A stretch of DNA of 64,000 nucleotides from an uncultured Serinicoccus sp. (GTDB lineage Bacteria; Actinomycetota; Actinomycetes; Actinomycetales; Dermatophilaceae), in NCBI RefSeq assembly GCF_947487915.1, contig NZ_CANKYH010000004.1, positions 62,001-126,000 of the forward strand, written 5' to 3'. The notes under the pieces were generated by a model. The model had not been told where the DNA came from. It worked only from the letters and a program-made list of their open reading frames with translations, and did no database searches. Both the position numbers and the translations under genes were made by a program. Of this stretch, positions 51,971 to 60,571 are shown in pieces. The stretch's first letter is position 1, and each line of letters starts with the position of its first letter.

Positions 51971-52354
51971 TCAGGCCTGCTGGGAGGCCTGCTCCTGCTC
52001 GGCCTCGGCGAGCTTGGCGCGAACCTCGTCCATGTCGAGCTCGCGCACCTGGTCCACGACGGACTCGAGGTCGCGGGCCGGGAGGGCGCCGGCCTGGCGG
52101 AAGACGAGCACGCCCTCCTTGAAGGCCATGATGGTCGGGATGGAGCTGATGCCTGCGCCCTGGGCCAGCGCCTGCTGGTCCTCGGTGTCGACCTTGCCGA
52201 AGACGACGTCGTCGTACTTCTCGGAGGCCTTCTCGTAGTTCGGGGCGAACATCTTGCACGGGCCGCACCACTCGGCCCACCAGTCGACCAGGACGATGTC
52301 GTGGTCCGTGACGGTCTGCTCGAAGGTGTCTGCGGTCAGGTCTACGGTGCTCAT
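51971..52354 (-). CDS. trxA: Thioredoxin
   Basis: 127 residues. Classical thioredoxin: WAEWC30-G-P-C33-KMFAPNYE, then KVDTEDQQALAQ and cis-Pro ISSIPTIMAFKEG. The C-terminal ~20 residues (EVRAKLAEAEQEQASQQ) extend past the usual 108-residue fold as a helix. A cytoplasmic disulfide reductase. It is monocistronic and divergent from the second peptide transporter. Confidence 0.92.
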   Translation of the reverse strand: MSTVDLTADTFEQTVTDHDIVLVDWWAEWCGPCKMFAPNYEKASEKYDDVVFGKVDTEDQQALAQGAGISSIPTIMAFKEGVLVFRQAGALPARDLESVVDQVRELDMDEVRAKLAEAEQEQASQQA

Positions 52355-52407
52355 GGGCGTTCCAACGCGGGCACCGCTCGCCTTCTTCCATGCGCCTGCC
52401 CTCCTGC

Positions 52408-52413
52408 TACCGT
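52408..52413 (+). promoter_or_regulatory. -10-like box, probable leaderless transcript
   Basis: TACCGT ends six bases before ATG 52420 and no ribosome binding site precedes that start, the arrangement of leaderless actinobacterial mRNAs. Confidence 0.4.
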
Positions 52414-52419
52414 CGCGTC

Positions 52420-54030
52420 ATGCGAATGTTTCGCAACAGGTATTCCGCGCCGCTCTCCTCCCTCCTCCTCGTGGGTCTGGTGCTCGCCGGCTGCACCGAC
52501 CCCACCACCAGCCCGTCCGGGGAGCGGGAGGGAGCGGCCGCCACCTCCTCCCGGGCGACCGAGGTCGTCGTCGCGACCGGCGGCGAGCCGGACAGCTTCA
52601 ACCCGGTGCTGGGGTACGCGCGCTGGGGTGACGGCAAGATCGTCGAGGGGCTGGTGCGGCTGGGTGTCGACCTCGAGCCCGAGCCCGTGCTGGCCGAGGA
52701 GCTGCCCGAGGTGGCGGACGACGGCCTCACCTACACCGTCACCCTCCGGGAGGGTGTGACCTTCCACGACGGGCAGGAGCTCGACGCCGAGGACGTGGTG
52801 GCGACCTACGAGGCCGCGCTCGACCCGGAGAACGGCTCCCCGGTGGCCGCCGACCTCACCGCGCTGGAGTCGGTGGAGGCCGTGGACGGGCGCACCGTCC
52901 GCTTCACCCTGGCCCACCCGCAGTCCGCGTTCGTCACCACGACCACCCTCGGCATACTCCCGGCGGACCAGGTCGACGCGACCTCGCCGGAGGACGTCGT
53001 CGGCACCGGCCCCTACCAGGTCGAGGGCTACCGGGCGGGCGAGCGCCTGGTGCTCACCGCCAGCCCCGACTACTGGGGCGAGCAGCCTGAGGTCACCCGG
53101 GCCACCTTCCTCTTCGTGGACGACGACGCGGCCCGTGCCGCCCGGCTCGCCTCCGGCGAGGTGGACGCCGCACTGCTGCCCACGCAGGCGCTCGGCCGTT
53201 TCGAGGACGACGGGGCCTACGACGTCATCCGCCGCGACACGGCCGACTTCCGCGCACTCGTCCTGCCCGAGGAGGGGGAGGTGACCGGCGACCCCGCCAT
53301 CCGCACGGCCCTGCAGACGGGCCTGGACCGGCAGGCGCTGGTCGACGGCGCCCTGGCCGGCGCCGGGCGTCCGGCCTACGGGCCGATCCCGCCCGAGGCG
53401 CCGGAGTACTCCGACGTCGTCGAGGTCGAGGCGAACCCGAGGACGGCGGAGCAGCGGCTCGAGGAGGCCGGCTGGGTCGAGGGCGCCGACGGGGTCCGCG
53501 CCCGGGACGGGCAGCGAGCCGCCTTCACCCTCATGTACCCGGCCGGCGACACGCTGCGCCAGAACGTCGCCCTCGAGGTCCAGGCCCAGGCCGCCGAGCT
53601 CGGCATCGAGGTCGAGCCGGAGGGGCTGAGCTGGGAGGCGATCGAGCCGCGGATGTCCAGCGACGCCCTCGTCTACGGCAGCGGCAACCCCTACAACGCC
53701 GACCTGTCGACCTACCCCCTCTTCCACTCCAGTCGCGCCTTCCAGGGCTTCGACAACCCGGGCGGCTACGACTCCGCGGAGATGGACGCGGCCCTCGAGG
53801 CGGGCCGGGCCGCGCAGGAGGACTCCGAGCGGGTCGAGGCCTACGCCACCGTGCAGGAGCAGCTCGCGCAGGACCTGCCCTGGGTGTTCCTGGCCTACGT
53901 CGAGCACGACTACGTCATCGAGGCCGACACCTGGGCCGGGTATGACGTGCCGCTCGTCGAGCCGCACGAGCACGGTCTCCAGGGCGGACCCTGGTGGAAC
54001 CTCCCCTCGTGGACGACCGCCGGCGGGTGA
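52420..54030 (+). CDS. Oligopeptide-type ABC transporter substrate-binding lipoprotein
   Basis: 536 residues. ATG 52420 (a second ATG follows two codons later) with no Shine-Dalgarno sequence. Leader with lipobox LAGC, then SBP_bac_5 fold (GGEPDSFNPVLGYARWGDGK, VTLREGVTFHDGQELDAEDV, GTGPYQVEGYRAGERL, IRTALQTGLDRQAL). First gene of a four-gene transporter unit. The ligand could be peptide or nickel-type chelate; the sequence does not decide. Confidence 0.85.
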   Translation: MRMFRNRYSAPLSSLLLVGLVLAGCTDPTTSPSGEREGAAATSSRATEVVVATGGEPDSFNPVLGYARWGDGKIVEGLVRLGVDLEPEPVLAEELPEVADDGLTYTVTLREGVTFHDGQELDAEDVVATYEAALDPENGSPVAADLTALESVEAVDGRTVRFTLAHPQSAFVTTTTLGILPADQVDATSPEDVVGTGPYQVEGYRAGERLVLTASPDYWGEQPEVTRATFLFVDDDAARAARLASGEVDAALLPTQALGRFEDDGAYDVIRRDTADFRALVLPEEGEVTGDPAIRTALQTGLDRQALVDGALAGAGRPAYGPIPPEAPEYSDVVEVEANPRTAEQRLEEAGWVEGADGVRARDGQRAAFTLMYPAGDTLRQNVALEVQAQAAELGIEVEPEGLSWEAIEPRMSSDALVYGSGNPYNADLSTYPLFHSSRAFQGFDNPGGYDSAEMDAALEAGRAAQEDSERVEAYATVQEQLAQDLPWVFLAYVEHDYVIEADTWAGYDVPLVEPHEHGLQGGPWWNLPSWTTAGG

Positions 54031-55031
54031 GGCTGCCGACCCGGCTCCACCCGGCCCGCCCTCCGCTGACCGGGCTCCTCGTCGGTCGGCTGCTGCTGCT
54101 CCCCGTCCTCGTGGCGGTGGTCACCCTCGTGATGTTCGCGCTCGCGCAGCGCACCCCCTTCGACCCGGTCCTCGCCACGCTGGGGGAGCGGGCCCTGACG
54201 ATGGACGGGCCGACGCTCGAGGCGATGCGGGACCGGGCCTCCGACACCGGCGCGGTGCAGCAGTGGGCCGCGTGGTGGGGCAATGCCCTGCAGGGGGACC
54301 TCGGGGTGTCCTCCAGCCAGCGCTCGCCCGTCTCGACCGTCATCGCCCAGCGGCTTCCGTGGACGCTCGGGCTCATGTCCGCCGCGCTGGTGCTGGCCGT
54401 GCTCGGCGGGGTACTGGTGGGCGGGCTGGCCGGCACCCGGCCCGGTTCCTGGGCGGACCGGGCGGTGGGCGGTGGGCTGCTCGCGACCCAGGCGGCGCCC
54501 CCCTTCTGGGTGGGGCTCGTCGCCGTGTGGGTCTTCGCGGTGTGGCTCGGGTGGCTGCCGACCGGCGGGGCGACCTCGCCCGGCTCGGGCTCCGTGGAGG
54601 CCCTGGACGTGCTGCGGCACGCCGTGCTCCCCGTGCTCGTCCTGGCGCTGTCCCAGCTGCCGTGGTTCGGCCTGGTCGTCCGCGACGCCACCCGCGACGC
54701 ACTGGCGGGGGTGCCGGTGCGCGCGGGCTGGGCCCGCGGCATACCCACGGCGCGGTTGCTGCGCCAGCACGCCGTCCGACCCGCGCTGCTGCCCCTGGTG
54801 ACCGTCCTCGGGGTGCGGGTGCCGGAGCTCATCACCGGAGCCGTGCTCGTCGAGACCGTCTTCTCCTGGCCCGGGGTCGCGAGCGCCACGGTCGACTCGG
54901 CGCTGCGCCTCGACTTCCCGCTGCTCGCCGCGCTCACCGTCCTCACGACCGTCCTGGTCGTGCTCGGCAACCTGGCCGCGGACGTCGCCTACCGCGTCGT
55001 GGACCCGAGGGTGGGCCGTCGTGACGGCTGA
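54027..55031 (+). CDS. ABC transporter permease (DppB/NikB-like)
   Basis: 334 residues from GTG 54027 overlapping the previous stop. N-terminal helix LLVGRLLLLPVLVAVVTLVM, then FALAQRTPFDPVL (PGDP-like segment altered), LGVSSSQRSPVSTVIAQRLP and the EAA loop AGWARGIPTARLLRQHAVRPALLP. Typical six-helix permease. The start of the next gene lies within its last codons. Confidence 0.83.
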   Translation: MRLPTRLHPARPPLTGLLVGRLLLLPVLVAVVTLVMFALAQRTPFDPVLATLGERALTMDGPTLEAMRDRASDTGAVQQWAAWWGNALQGDLGVSSSQRSPVSTVIAQRLPWTLGLMSAALVLAVLGGVLVGGLAGTRPGSWADRAVGGGLLATQAAPPFWVGLVAVWVFAVWLGWLPTGGATSPGSGSVEALDVLRHAVLPVLVLALSQLPWFGLVVRDATRDALAGVPVRAGWARGIPTARLLRQHAVRPALLPLVTVLGVRVPELITGAVLVETVFSWPGVASATVDSALRLDFPLLAALTVLTTVLVVLGNLAADVAYRVVDPRVGRRDG

Positions 55032-55899
55032 GGGGTGGCGCGAGGTCGCCGGCGCGCGCTCCCGCCCCTGGGCCGGGACCCGGCACGCGGTGGCGCGGGG
55101 AGGCTCCGGCCCCTGGTGGGTCGCCCTCGGCGGCGTGGTCGTCGTCGTCCTGCTGCTCGGCGCGGGTGCGGCCGACCAGCGGGCCGACTTCGAGCAGGCC
55201 TTCCTGCCCCCCTCGGCAGAGCACCCCTTCGGGACCGACCAGGCCGGCCGTGACCTGCTGGCCCGCAGCCTGGCCGGCGCCCGGGTGTCGCTGCTGGTCG
55301 GGCTGGTGGCTGCCCTCGTCTCCAGCGTCGTCGGAGTGGTCGTGGGAGGGCTCGCCGGCTCGTTGGCCTCCCGCGCCGGTGGCGTCGTCGACGGCGTGCT
55401 GATGCGTGTGGTCGACGCCGTGAACGCCCTCCCGCACCTGGTGCTCGGCATCGTCATCGTCGCCCTGCTCGGCCCCTCCCTCGGCAGCGTGATCCTCAGC
55501 GTCGCCCTGACCCACTGGACGACGACCGCGCGGCTGGTGCGGGCCGAGCTGCTCGCGCTGGAGGGCGTCGGCTTCGTCGAGGCGGCCGTCGGGGCGGGCG
55601 CGGGGCGTTGGTGGGTGCTCTCCCGGCATCTGCTGGCGCACGTCATGGGTCGGGTGGTGCTCGCGACGGTGCTCATGGTGCCGCACGCGATCATGCACGA
55701 GTCGGCCCTGAGCTTCCTCGGCCTCGGGCTGCCCGACGACCAGGCCTCGCTCGGCACCATCATCGAGCAGTCGCGCACGGCCGTCCTCGCGGGCCACTGG
55801 TGGCCGGCGGTGCTGCCCGGCCTGCTGCTCGTGGCGCTGAGCCTGGTCGTCTTCGTGCTCGGCGAGCGGCTGCGCCCGGTCTCGTGGGGGCGCTCGTGA
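55021..55899 (+). CDS. ABC transporter permease (DppC/NikC-like)
   Basis: 292 residues, GTG 55021 inside the end of the preceding gene. HPFGTDQAGRDLLARSLAGA is the DppC hallmark; the EAA loop (EAAVGAGAGRWWVLSRHLLAHV) and the C-terminal SALSFLGLGLPDDQASLGTI follow. Second half of the channel. Confidence 0.84.
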   Translation: MTAEGWREVAGARSRPWAGTRHAVARGGSGPWWVALGGVVVVVLLLGAGAADQRADFEQAFLPPSAEHPFGTDQAGRDLLARSLAGARVSLLVGLVAALVSSVVGVVVGGLAGSLASRAGGVVDGVLMRVVDAVNALPHLVLGIVIVALLGPSLGSVILSVALTHWTTTARLVRAELLALEGVGFVEAAVGAGAGRWWVLSRHLLAHVMGRVVLATVLMVPHAIMHESALSFLGLGLPDDQASLGTIIEQSRTAVLAGHWWPAVLPGLLLVALSLVVFVLGERLRPVSWGRS

Positions 55900-57512
55900 G
55901 CGGCCACGGGTATGCCGAGAGCCGGGACGTCGTGCTGCCCGCCTCGCAGACGGCTGGCCCGGGCGGTACGCCAGATTGGCGTCCGGTCGGCGGGTTGCGG
56001 GTGGAGGGGCTCGGGGTGGCCCTGCCCGACGGTCGGGGTGGGCACCAGACGGTGCTGGAGCAGGTGGACCTCCGGGTGCCGCGCGGGCGCCTCGTGGTGC
56101 TCCTCGGGCCCAGCGGCGCGGGCAAGTCGACACTCCTGGCCGCTCTGCTGGGCCTGCTGCCCACCGGCTCCCTGGTCCGCGGGCACGGGTGGTGGGAGGA
56201 CGAGGAGGCCGAGCCGGTGGACCTCGTCGACCCGGGCGCGCCCGCGCGGGAGCGGCTGCGGGGCCGCGTCGCGGCGTGGCTGCCGCAAGCCCCCGTGGGT
56301 GCGCTGACCCCGGTGCTCACCGTCGGCCACCACCTCACCGAGAAGGCGCGGGTCCACGTGCCGGCGGGCCAGGTGCAGGCCTCGGTGCGGTCGGCGATGC
56401 GCCGCCACGACGTGGAGCCGCAGTGGTGGCGTCGGCTGCCCTCGCAGCTCTCCGGCGGGCAGGCCCAGCGGGTCTCCAACGCCCTCGCGCTGCTCGGTGA
56501 CCCCGGGCTCGTCCTGGCCGACGAGCCCACCACCGGCCTGGACCGGCCCCGGGCGCGGGCGGCGGCGGCCGGGCTGACGGCGCTGGCGCACGACGAGGGC
56601 CGGGCCGTGCTGGTGGTCACCCACGACCTCCGGCTCGCGGAGGAGGCCGCGGACGCCGTGGTCGAGATCGACGGCGGGCGGTCCCGTGGCGCGGACGTGC
56701 CGGTGGGTGAGGTCATCGCCCGGGCCCGCCGCGCCACCCACCGCCTGGCCCCGCACGCCACCACCGGGCAGCGCCTGACCGCGCCCGGGGAGGGGCCGGC
56801 CGTCGGCGGAGGGCCGGCCACCGGGGGAGCACCGCACACCCCGGGCGGAGGGCCGGACGAGGGACAGGGCCCCGGCCTGGCCGGCGTGGACCTCACCCTG
56901 CGGCGCGGCCGGGGCACGCTGGTGCGCAGCGGGGTGACGCTGCGGGTCCGCCCGGACCGTACGACCGGCCTCATGGCCCCCTCCGGTGCGGGCAAGACGA
57001 CGCTGCTGCGCGCCCTGGCGCTGCTGCACCGACCCTCGGCCGGCCAGGTGCGCCTGGACGGGCGCCCGGTCCACGGCACGGGGTATGCCGTGCCCGCCGC
57101 CCTGCGTCGTCGCATCGCCTTCGTGCCGCAGGACCCGCGACAGGGGGTGGACCCCCGGTGGACGCTGGGCCGGAGTCTGCTGGAGCCGTCCCGGTTGGCG
57201 GGGCGGGCCGGTGACGACACCACGGTCGCCCGGATGCTGGACCGGGTGGGCCTCGCACCGGAGCTGGCCGGCCGTCGACCGGACGAGGTCTCCGGTGGAC
57301 AGCTGCAGCGGGTCGTCCTGGCCCGGGCCCTCACGCTGGGCGCGGACTTCCTCCTGCTGGACGAGCCGACGTCGATGGTCGACGCGGCCACCGCCCGCGC
57401 GGTCGTCCGGGCCGTGCACGAGCACCAGCACGCCACCGGGTGCGGGGTGCTGGTCGCCTCCCACGACGAGGAGCTCCTGCGCACCTGGTGCGACGTCGTC
57501 GTCGAGTGGTGA
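55896..57512 (+). CDS. Double-ATPase ABC protein (fused DppD-DppF type)
   Basis: 538 residues from GTG 55896 overlapping the permease stop. Two nucleotide-binding domains in one chain: first GPSGAGKSTLLAALLG, LSGGQAQRVSNALALLGD, LVLADEPTTGLD, VTHD; then, after a Pro/Gly-rich linker (about 285-320), APSGAGKTTLLRALALLH, VSGGQLQRVVLARA, LLLDEPTSMVD, ASHDEE. The Cys-rich oligopeptide C-terminus is absent in both. So this transporter fuses its two ATPases, whereas the one at 40 kb fuses a permease to an ATPase. Confidence 0.84.
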   Translation: MSGHGYAESRDVVLPASQTAGPGGTPDWRPVGGLRVEGLGVALPDGRGGHQTVLEQVDLRVPRGRLVVLLGPSGAGKSTLLAALLGLLPTGSLVRGHGWWEDEEAEPVDLVDPGAPARERLRGRVAAWLPQAPVGALTPVLTVGHHLTEKARVHVPAGQVQASVRSAMRRHDVEPQWWRRLPSQLSGGQAQRVSNALALLGDPGLVLADEPTTGLDRPRARAAAAGLTALAHDEGRAVLVVTHDLRLAEEAADAVVEIDGGRSRGADVPVGEVIARARRATHRLAPHATTGQRLTAPGEGPAVGGGPATGGAPHTPGGGPDEGQGPGLAGVDLTLRRGRGTLVRSGVTLRVRPDRTTGLMAPSGAGKTTLLRALALLHRPSAGQVRLDGRPVHGTGYAVPAALRRRIAFVPQDPRQGVDPRWTLGRSLLEPSRLAGRAGDDTTVARMLDRVGLAPELAGRRPDEVSGGQLQRVVLARALTLGADFLLLDEPTSMVDAATARAVVRAVHEHQHATGCGVLVASHDEELLRTWCDVVVEW

Positions 57513-57591
57513 GCCGGAGCCGTCCCGCAGGGTCCCGGCGGACGCGGCACGCCGGGAGCGGGCTGCATACCTCTCGCGGGTCGGGACGCGC

Positions 57592-57597
57592 CACAAT
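57592..57597 (+). promoter_or_regulatory. -10-like box of malic enzyme, probable leaderless start
   Basis: CACAAT six bases before ATG 57604, without a Shine-Dalgarno sequence; four of six match TATAAT. Confidence 0.3.
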
Positions 57598-57603
57598 GGG
57601 GCC

Positions 57604-59019
57604 ATGAGCCCCGTCCCGTCCGTGTCGAACTCCATCACCGTCCGTCTCGAGCTGCCGGCCCGCGTCACCGCCGTCTCCGAGATCACCACCGCGGTCGCGG
57701 ACGTCGGCGGCATGGTCACCGCGGTCGACATCAGCGACTCGGCCCCCGAGCGGCTGCAGGCCGACCTGACCATCGCGACCTACGGCACGGACCACGCCGC
57801 CGAGGTCGTCGAGGCCATTAGTGAGGTCGACGGGGTGGAGATCGGGCGGGTCAGCGACCGGACGTTCCTGGCCCACCTGGGCGGCAAGCTGGAGGTGAAG
57901 TCCAAGCTGCCGATCCGCAACCGCGACGACCTCTCCCTGGTCTACACCCCGGGCGTGGCCAAGATCTGCCAGGCGATCGCCGAGAACCCCGAGGACGCCC
58001 GCAGCCTCACCATCAAGCGCAACACGGTCGCCGTCGTCACCGACGGCTCGGCCGTCCTCGGGCTGGGCGACATCGGGCCCCTGGCGGCCATGCCGGTCAT
58101 GGAGGGCAAGGCCGCGCTGTTCAAGCGGTTCGCCGACATCGACGCCTTCCCCATCTGCCTCGACGCCCACGACAGCGACGAGATCGTGCGGGTGGTCAAG
58201 GCGATCGCGCCCGGTTTCGCCGGGATCAACCTCGAGGACATCTCGGCGCCGCGGTGCTTCGAGATCGAGGCGCGGCTGCGGCGGGAGCTGGACATCCCCG
58301 TCTTCCACGACGACCAGCACGGGACGGCGATCGTCGCGCTCGCCGCGCTGAAGAACTCCCTGCGGGTGGTCGACAAGGAGCTCAGGTCGGTCAAGATCGT
58401 CATGTCCGGGGCGGGTGCCGCGGGCTCGGCCATCATCCGGCTGCTGCTGCAGGCCGGGGCCACCGACGTCCTCGTCGCCGACGTCGACGGGGTTATCCAC
58501 CCGAGGCGGCCCGACGTCATGCGCGGCGACAACGGCAACCTCGCCTGGATCGCCAGCCAGACCAACCGCGGCCTCGAGACCGGGACCCTCAAGGAGGCGC
58601 TCGTCGGGGCGGACGTCTTCATCGGTGTCTCGGCCGGCAACATCCTGACCGGTGAGGACATCGCCCGGATGAACGACGACGCGGTCGTCTTCGCCATGGC
58701 CAACCCGGTCCCCGAGGTCGACCCGGTCGAGGCCGGCAAGCACGCCACGGTCGTCGCGACCGGCCGCAGCGACTTCGCCAACCAGATCAACAACGTGCTC
58801 GTCTTCCCGGGGGTCTTCCGTGGCCTGCTGGACGCCGCGAGCGACCACATCGACGACCAGATGCTCCTGGCCGCAGCCTCCGCGCTGGCCGACGTCGTCA
58901 CCGCCGACGAGCTCAACCCCACCTACATCATCCCCAGCGTCTTCAACCCCAAGGCGACCAAGGCAGTCGCCCAGGCGGTCGAGGAGGCCGCGCGGGCGCG
59001 TCGCGCGGAGACGAGCTGA
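57604..59019 (+). CDS. NAD-dependent malic enzyme with N-terminal ACT domain
   Basis: 471 residues. An ACT domain at 1-85 (SITVRLELPARVTAVSEITT) is followed by the malic enzyme N-terminal domain (LSLVYTPGVAKICQAIAENP, VTDGSAVLGLGDIGPLAAMP, VMEGKAALFKRFADID, ICLDAHDSDE), metal-binding EDISAPRCFEIE and HDDQHGTAIV, and the NAD Rossmann motif MSGAGAAGSAIIRLL. It oxidatively decarboxylates malate to pyruvate; the ACT domain suggests allosteric control by a small ligand. The phosphate acetyltransferase tail of larger enzymes is absent. Confidence 0.93.
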   Translation: MSPVPSVSNSITVRLELPARVTAVSEITTAVADVGGMVTAVDISDSAPERLQADLTIATYGTDHAAEVVEAISEVDGVEIGRVSDRTFLAHLGGKLEVKSKLPIRNRDDLSLVYTPGVAKICQAIAENPEDARSLTIKRNTVAVVTDGSAVLGLGDIGPLAAMPVMEGKAALFKRFADIDAFPICLDAHDSDEIVRVVKAIAPGFAGINLEDISAPRCFEIEARLRRELDIPVFHDDQHGTAIVALAALKNSLRVVDKELRSVKIVMSGAGAAGSAIIRLLLQAGATDVLVADVDGVIHPRRPDVMRGDNGNLAWIASQTNRGLETGTLKEALVGADVFIGVSAGNILTGEDIARMNDDAVVFAMANPVPEVDPVEAGKHATVVATGRSDFANQINNVLVFPGVFRGLLDAASDHIDDQMLLAAASALADVVTADELNPTYIIPSVFNPKATKAVAQAVEEAARARRAETS

Positions 59020-59069
59020 CGGGCGGCCCGCGAGATCCACGGCGGCCTCCCGGCCTGGACCTCGTCGTC

Positions 59070-59441
59070 GTGCTCGGGTGGTTCGCGCTGCTCGTGTCGC
59101 TGCTCGTCCAGGGGTACGGGCTCTACGCCCCGCAGGCGCCCGGGCCCGCCGGGGTCCCCGGCCTGGACAAGGTCGGCCACCTCATCGCCTTCGCCGTGCC
59201 CGCTGCCCTGGCGTGGTGGCTGCGAGCGCCATGGCTCGTGCCGGTGCTGGTGCTGCACGCCCTGGTGAGCGAGCCGCTGCAGCAGCTGCTCGCGCCCGGC
59301 CGGCAGGCAGACCTGCTGGACACGGCCGCGGACCTGCTGGGCGTGGGGCTCGGGGTCTGGCTCGCCGCGACGAGCCAGAGCCGCTGGGGTCATGATGGGG
59401 ACATGCGCGAAACCTCGACGCCGACGAGGCGGCAGTCGTGA
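59070..59441 (+). CDS. VanZ-like membrane protein
   Basis: 123 residues from GTG 59070, the first possible start after the malic enzyme stop. Three to four hydrophobic segments; GLDKVGHLIAFAVPAALAWW and VSEPLQQLLAPGRQADLLDTAADLLGVGLG form the VanZ-type core (H..F..LA; E..Q....R..D..D...N/G). Function unknown. Its end overlaps the YqgE start (GTGA). Confidence 0.7.
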   Translation: MLGWFALLVSLLVQGYGLYAPQAPGPAGVPGLDKVGHLIAFAVPAALAWWLRAPWLVPVLVLHALVSEPLQQLLAPGRQADLLDTAADLLGVGLGVWLAATSQSRWGHDGDMRETSTPTRRQS

Positions 59442-60016
59442 GCCCACCGCGCATGGAGCGGGGCGAGGTCACCGGTCAGCTGCTCGTGGCGACCCCGCTG
59501 ACCGGCGAGCCCTTCGCCGGGTCCGTCGTGCTGATCCTGCACCACGACGAGGACGGCGCCCACGGGCTCGTCCTCAACCAGCCGATGGAGGCCGGCGTCG
59601 ACGCGGTGCTGCCGGAGTGGCAGCCCTTCGTCACCGACCCGGGGGTGCTCTTCCGCGGTGGCCCGGTGGGTCGCGACACGGCCATGGGGTTGGTGAGCGT
59701 GCCGGGGCACCTGCCGGAGGACCCGCCCCTGGGCACCCAGCTGCTCTTCGGCGGGATCGGCCTGGTCGACCTGGACGCCCCGGCGCCGCTGGTCGTGCCC
59801 GAGCTCGGTGCCTTCCGGATCTTCGTGGGCTACAGCGGCTGGTCCGCCGGTCAACTCGACTCCGAGATCCGGCACGGGGCGTGGGAGGTCGTGCCCCGCG
59901 AGCCGCGTGACGCCTTCCGTGAGGACACCACCGACCTCTGGCGGGAGGTGCTGCTCCGCCAGCGCTCGGCTGCCTCCTTCCTCACCACCTGGACCGAGCA
60001 CCCCGAGCGCAACTGA
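59438..60016 (+). CDS. YqgE/AlgH family protein
   Basis: 192 residues from GTG 59438 (an in-frame ATG at 59453 is the alternative). GQLLVATPLTGEPFAGSVVL, HDEDGAHGLVLNQPM, FRGGPVGRD and FVGYSGWSAGQLDSEI are the family's signature blocks. A conserved cytoplasmic protein of unresolved function (DUF179), once linked to alginate regulation. It converges on the DUF3039 gene. Confidence 0.9.
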   Translation: MSPPRMERGEVTGQLLVATPLTGEPFAGSVVLILHHDEDGAHGLVLNQPMEAGVDAVLPEWQPFVTDPGVLFRGGPVGRDTAMGLVSVPGHLPEDPPLGTQLLFGGIGLVDLDAPAPLVVPELGAFRIFVGYSGWSAGQLDSEIRHGAWEVVPREPRDAFREDTTDLWREVLLRQRSAASFLTTWTEHPERN

Positions 60017-60020
60017 CGGG

Positions 60021-60103
60021 GCGTCGCCCGTGGTGGCTCAGAAGCGGCCGCGCGTCGCTCGTGGTGGCTCAGAAGGGGCCGCGCGTCGCTCGTGGTGGCT
60101 CAG
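60021..60103. repeat. 31-bp tandem repeat, 2.7 copies
   Basis: Units at 60021-60051, 60052-60082 and a partial third at 60083-60103, differing at one or two bases. The core is GCTCGTGGTGGCTCAGAAG. The third copy contains the stop codon of the convergent DUF3039 gene, so the repeat is a duplication of that gene's 3' end. Confidence 0.85.
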
Positions 60104-60438
60104 TCCTCGCCGCCGGACCCCCCGCCGGAGCCGCCACCGTCCTGCGGCTCGCGCAGCCCCTCGTAGATCTCCTTGCACTGGGGGCAGACCGGGAACCGCT
60201 GCGGGTCGCGACCCGGCACCCAGATCTTGCCGCACAGCGCGATCACGGGGTCCCCGCTCAGGGCGGACTCCATGATCTTCTCCTTGCGGACGTAGTGCGA
60301 GAAGCGCTCGTGGTCGCCCGGCTCGGACAGGTCGGGCTGGACCCGGGTGTCCTCGCGCTCCAGCACGGCGGTCTGTGTCGACGGCTGGGTCGGTGCCTCG
60401 GGCGCGTCGAGGGGCTGGTCGGACATGCGGACGCTCAT
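60100..60438 (-). CDS. DUF3039 domain zinc-ribbon protein
   Basis: 112 residues, ATG 60438 (or MSDQ at 60426). After a disordered start comes the DUF3039 core: FSHYVRKEKIMESALSGDPV then IALCGKIWVPGRDP and PVCPQCKEIYEGL, giving three Cys for zinc. The tail is Gly-rich. Widespread in actinobacteria, function unknown. A TAGACT box 7 bases before the start suggests leaderless transcription. Confidence 0.9.
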   Translation of the reverse strand: MSVRMSDQPLDAPEAPTQPSTQTAVLEREDTRVQPDLSEPGDHERFSHYVRKEKIMESALSGDPVIALCGKIWVPGRDPQRFPVCPQCKEIYEGLREPQDGGGSGGGSGGED

Positions 60439-60445
60439 GCGCCCC

Positions 60446-60451
60446 AGTCTA
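60446..60451 (-). promoter_or_regulatory. -10 box of DUF3039 gene (leaderless)
   Basis: TAGACT on the minus strand, seven bases before ATG 60438; no ribosome site in between. Confidence 0.45.
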
Positions 60452-60556
60452 GGCGCGCTCCGGCATGCCTGCCCGCGGGCGGGAGGGACGGCATACCACG
60501 GGGTGCGGCGCCCCGGCGGGAGCGGGAGGGCCGGTGAGTCGGATCCGGAAACGACC

Positions 60557-60562
60557 TATCCT
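60557..60562 (+). promoter_or_regulatory. -10 box of helicase gene (leaderless)
   Basis: TATCCT, nine bases before ATG 60572; no Shine-Dalgarno sequence. Confidence 0.45.
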
Positions 60563-60571
60563 GGCGAGTCG

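Noticed and set aside
53910..57773. A 1287-codon open frame on the minus strand
   Set aside because: It is exactly opposite four well-recognised transporter genes and malic enzyme; its composition is low-complexity Arg/Pro/Thr, the usual antisense shadow of high-GC genes.
60021..60103. Possible CRISPR array
   Set aside because: The repeat units are contiguous with no spacers, and no cas genes are present.
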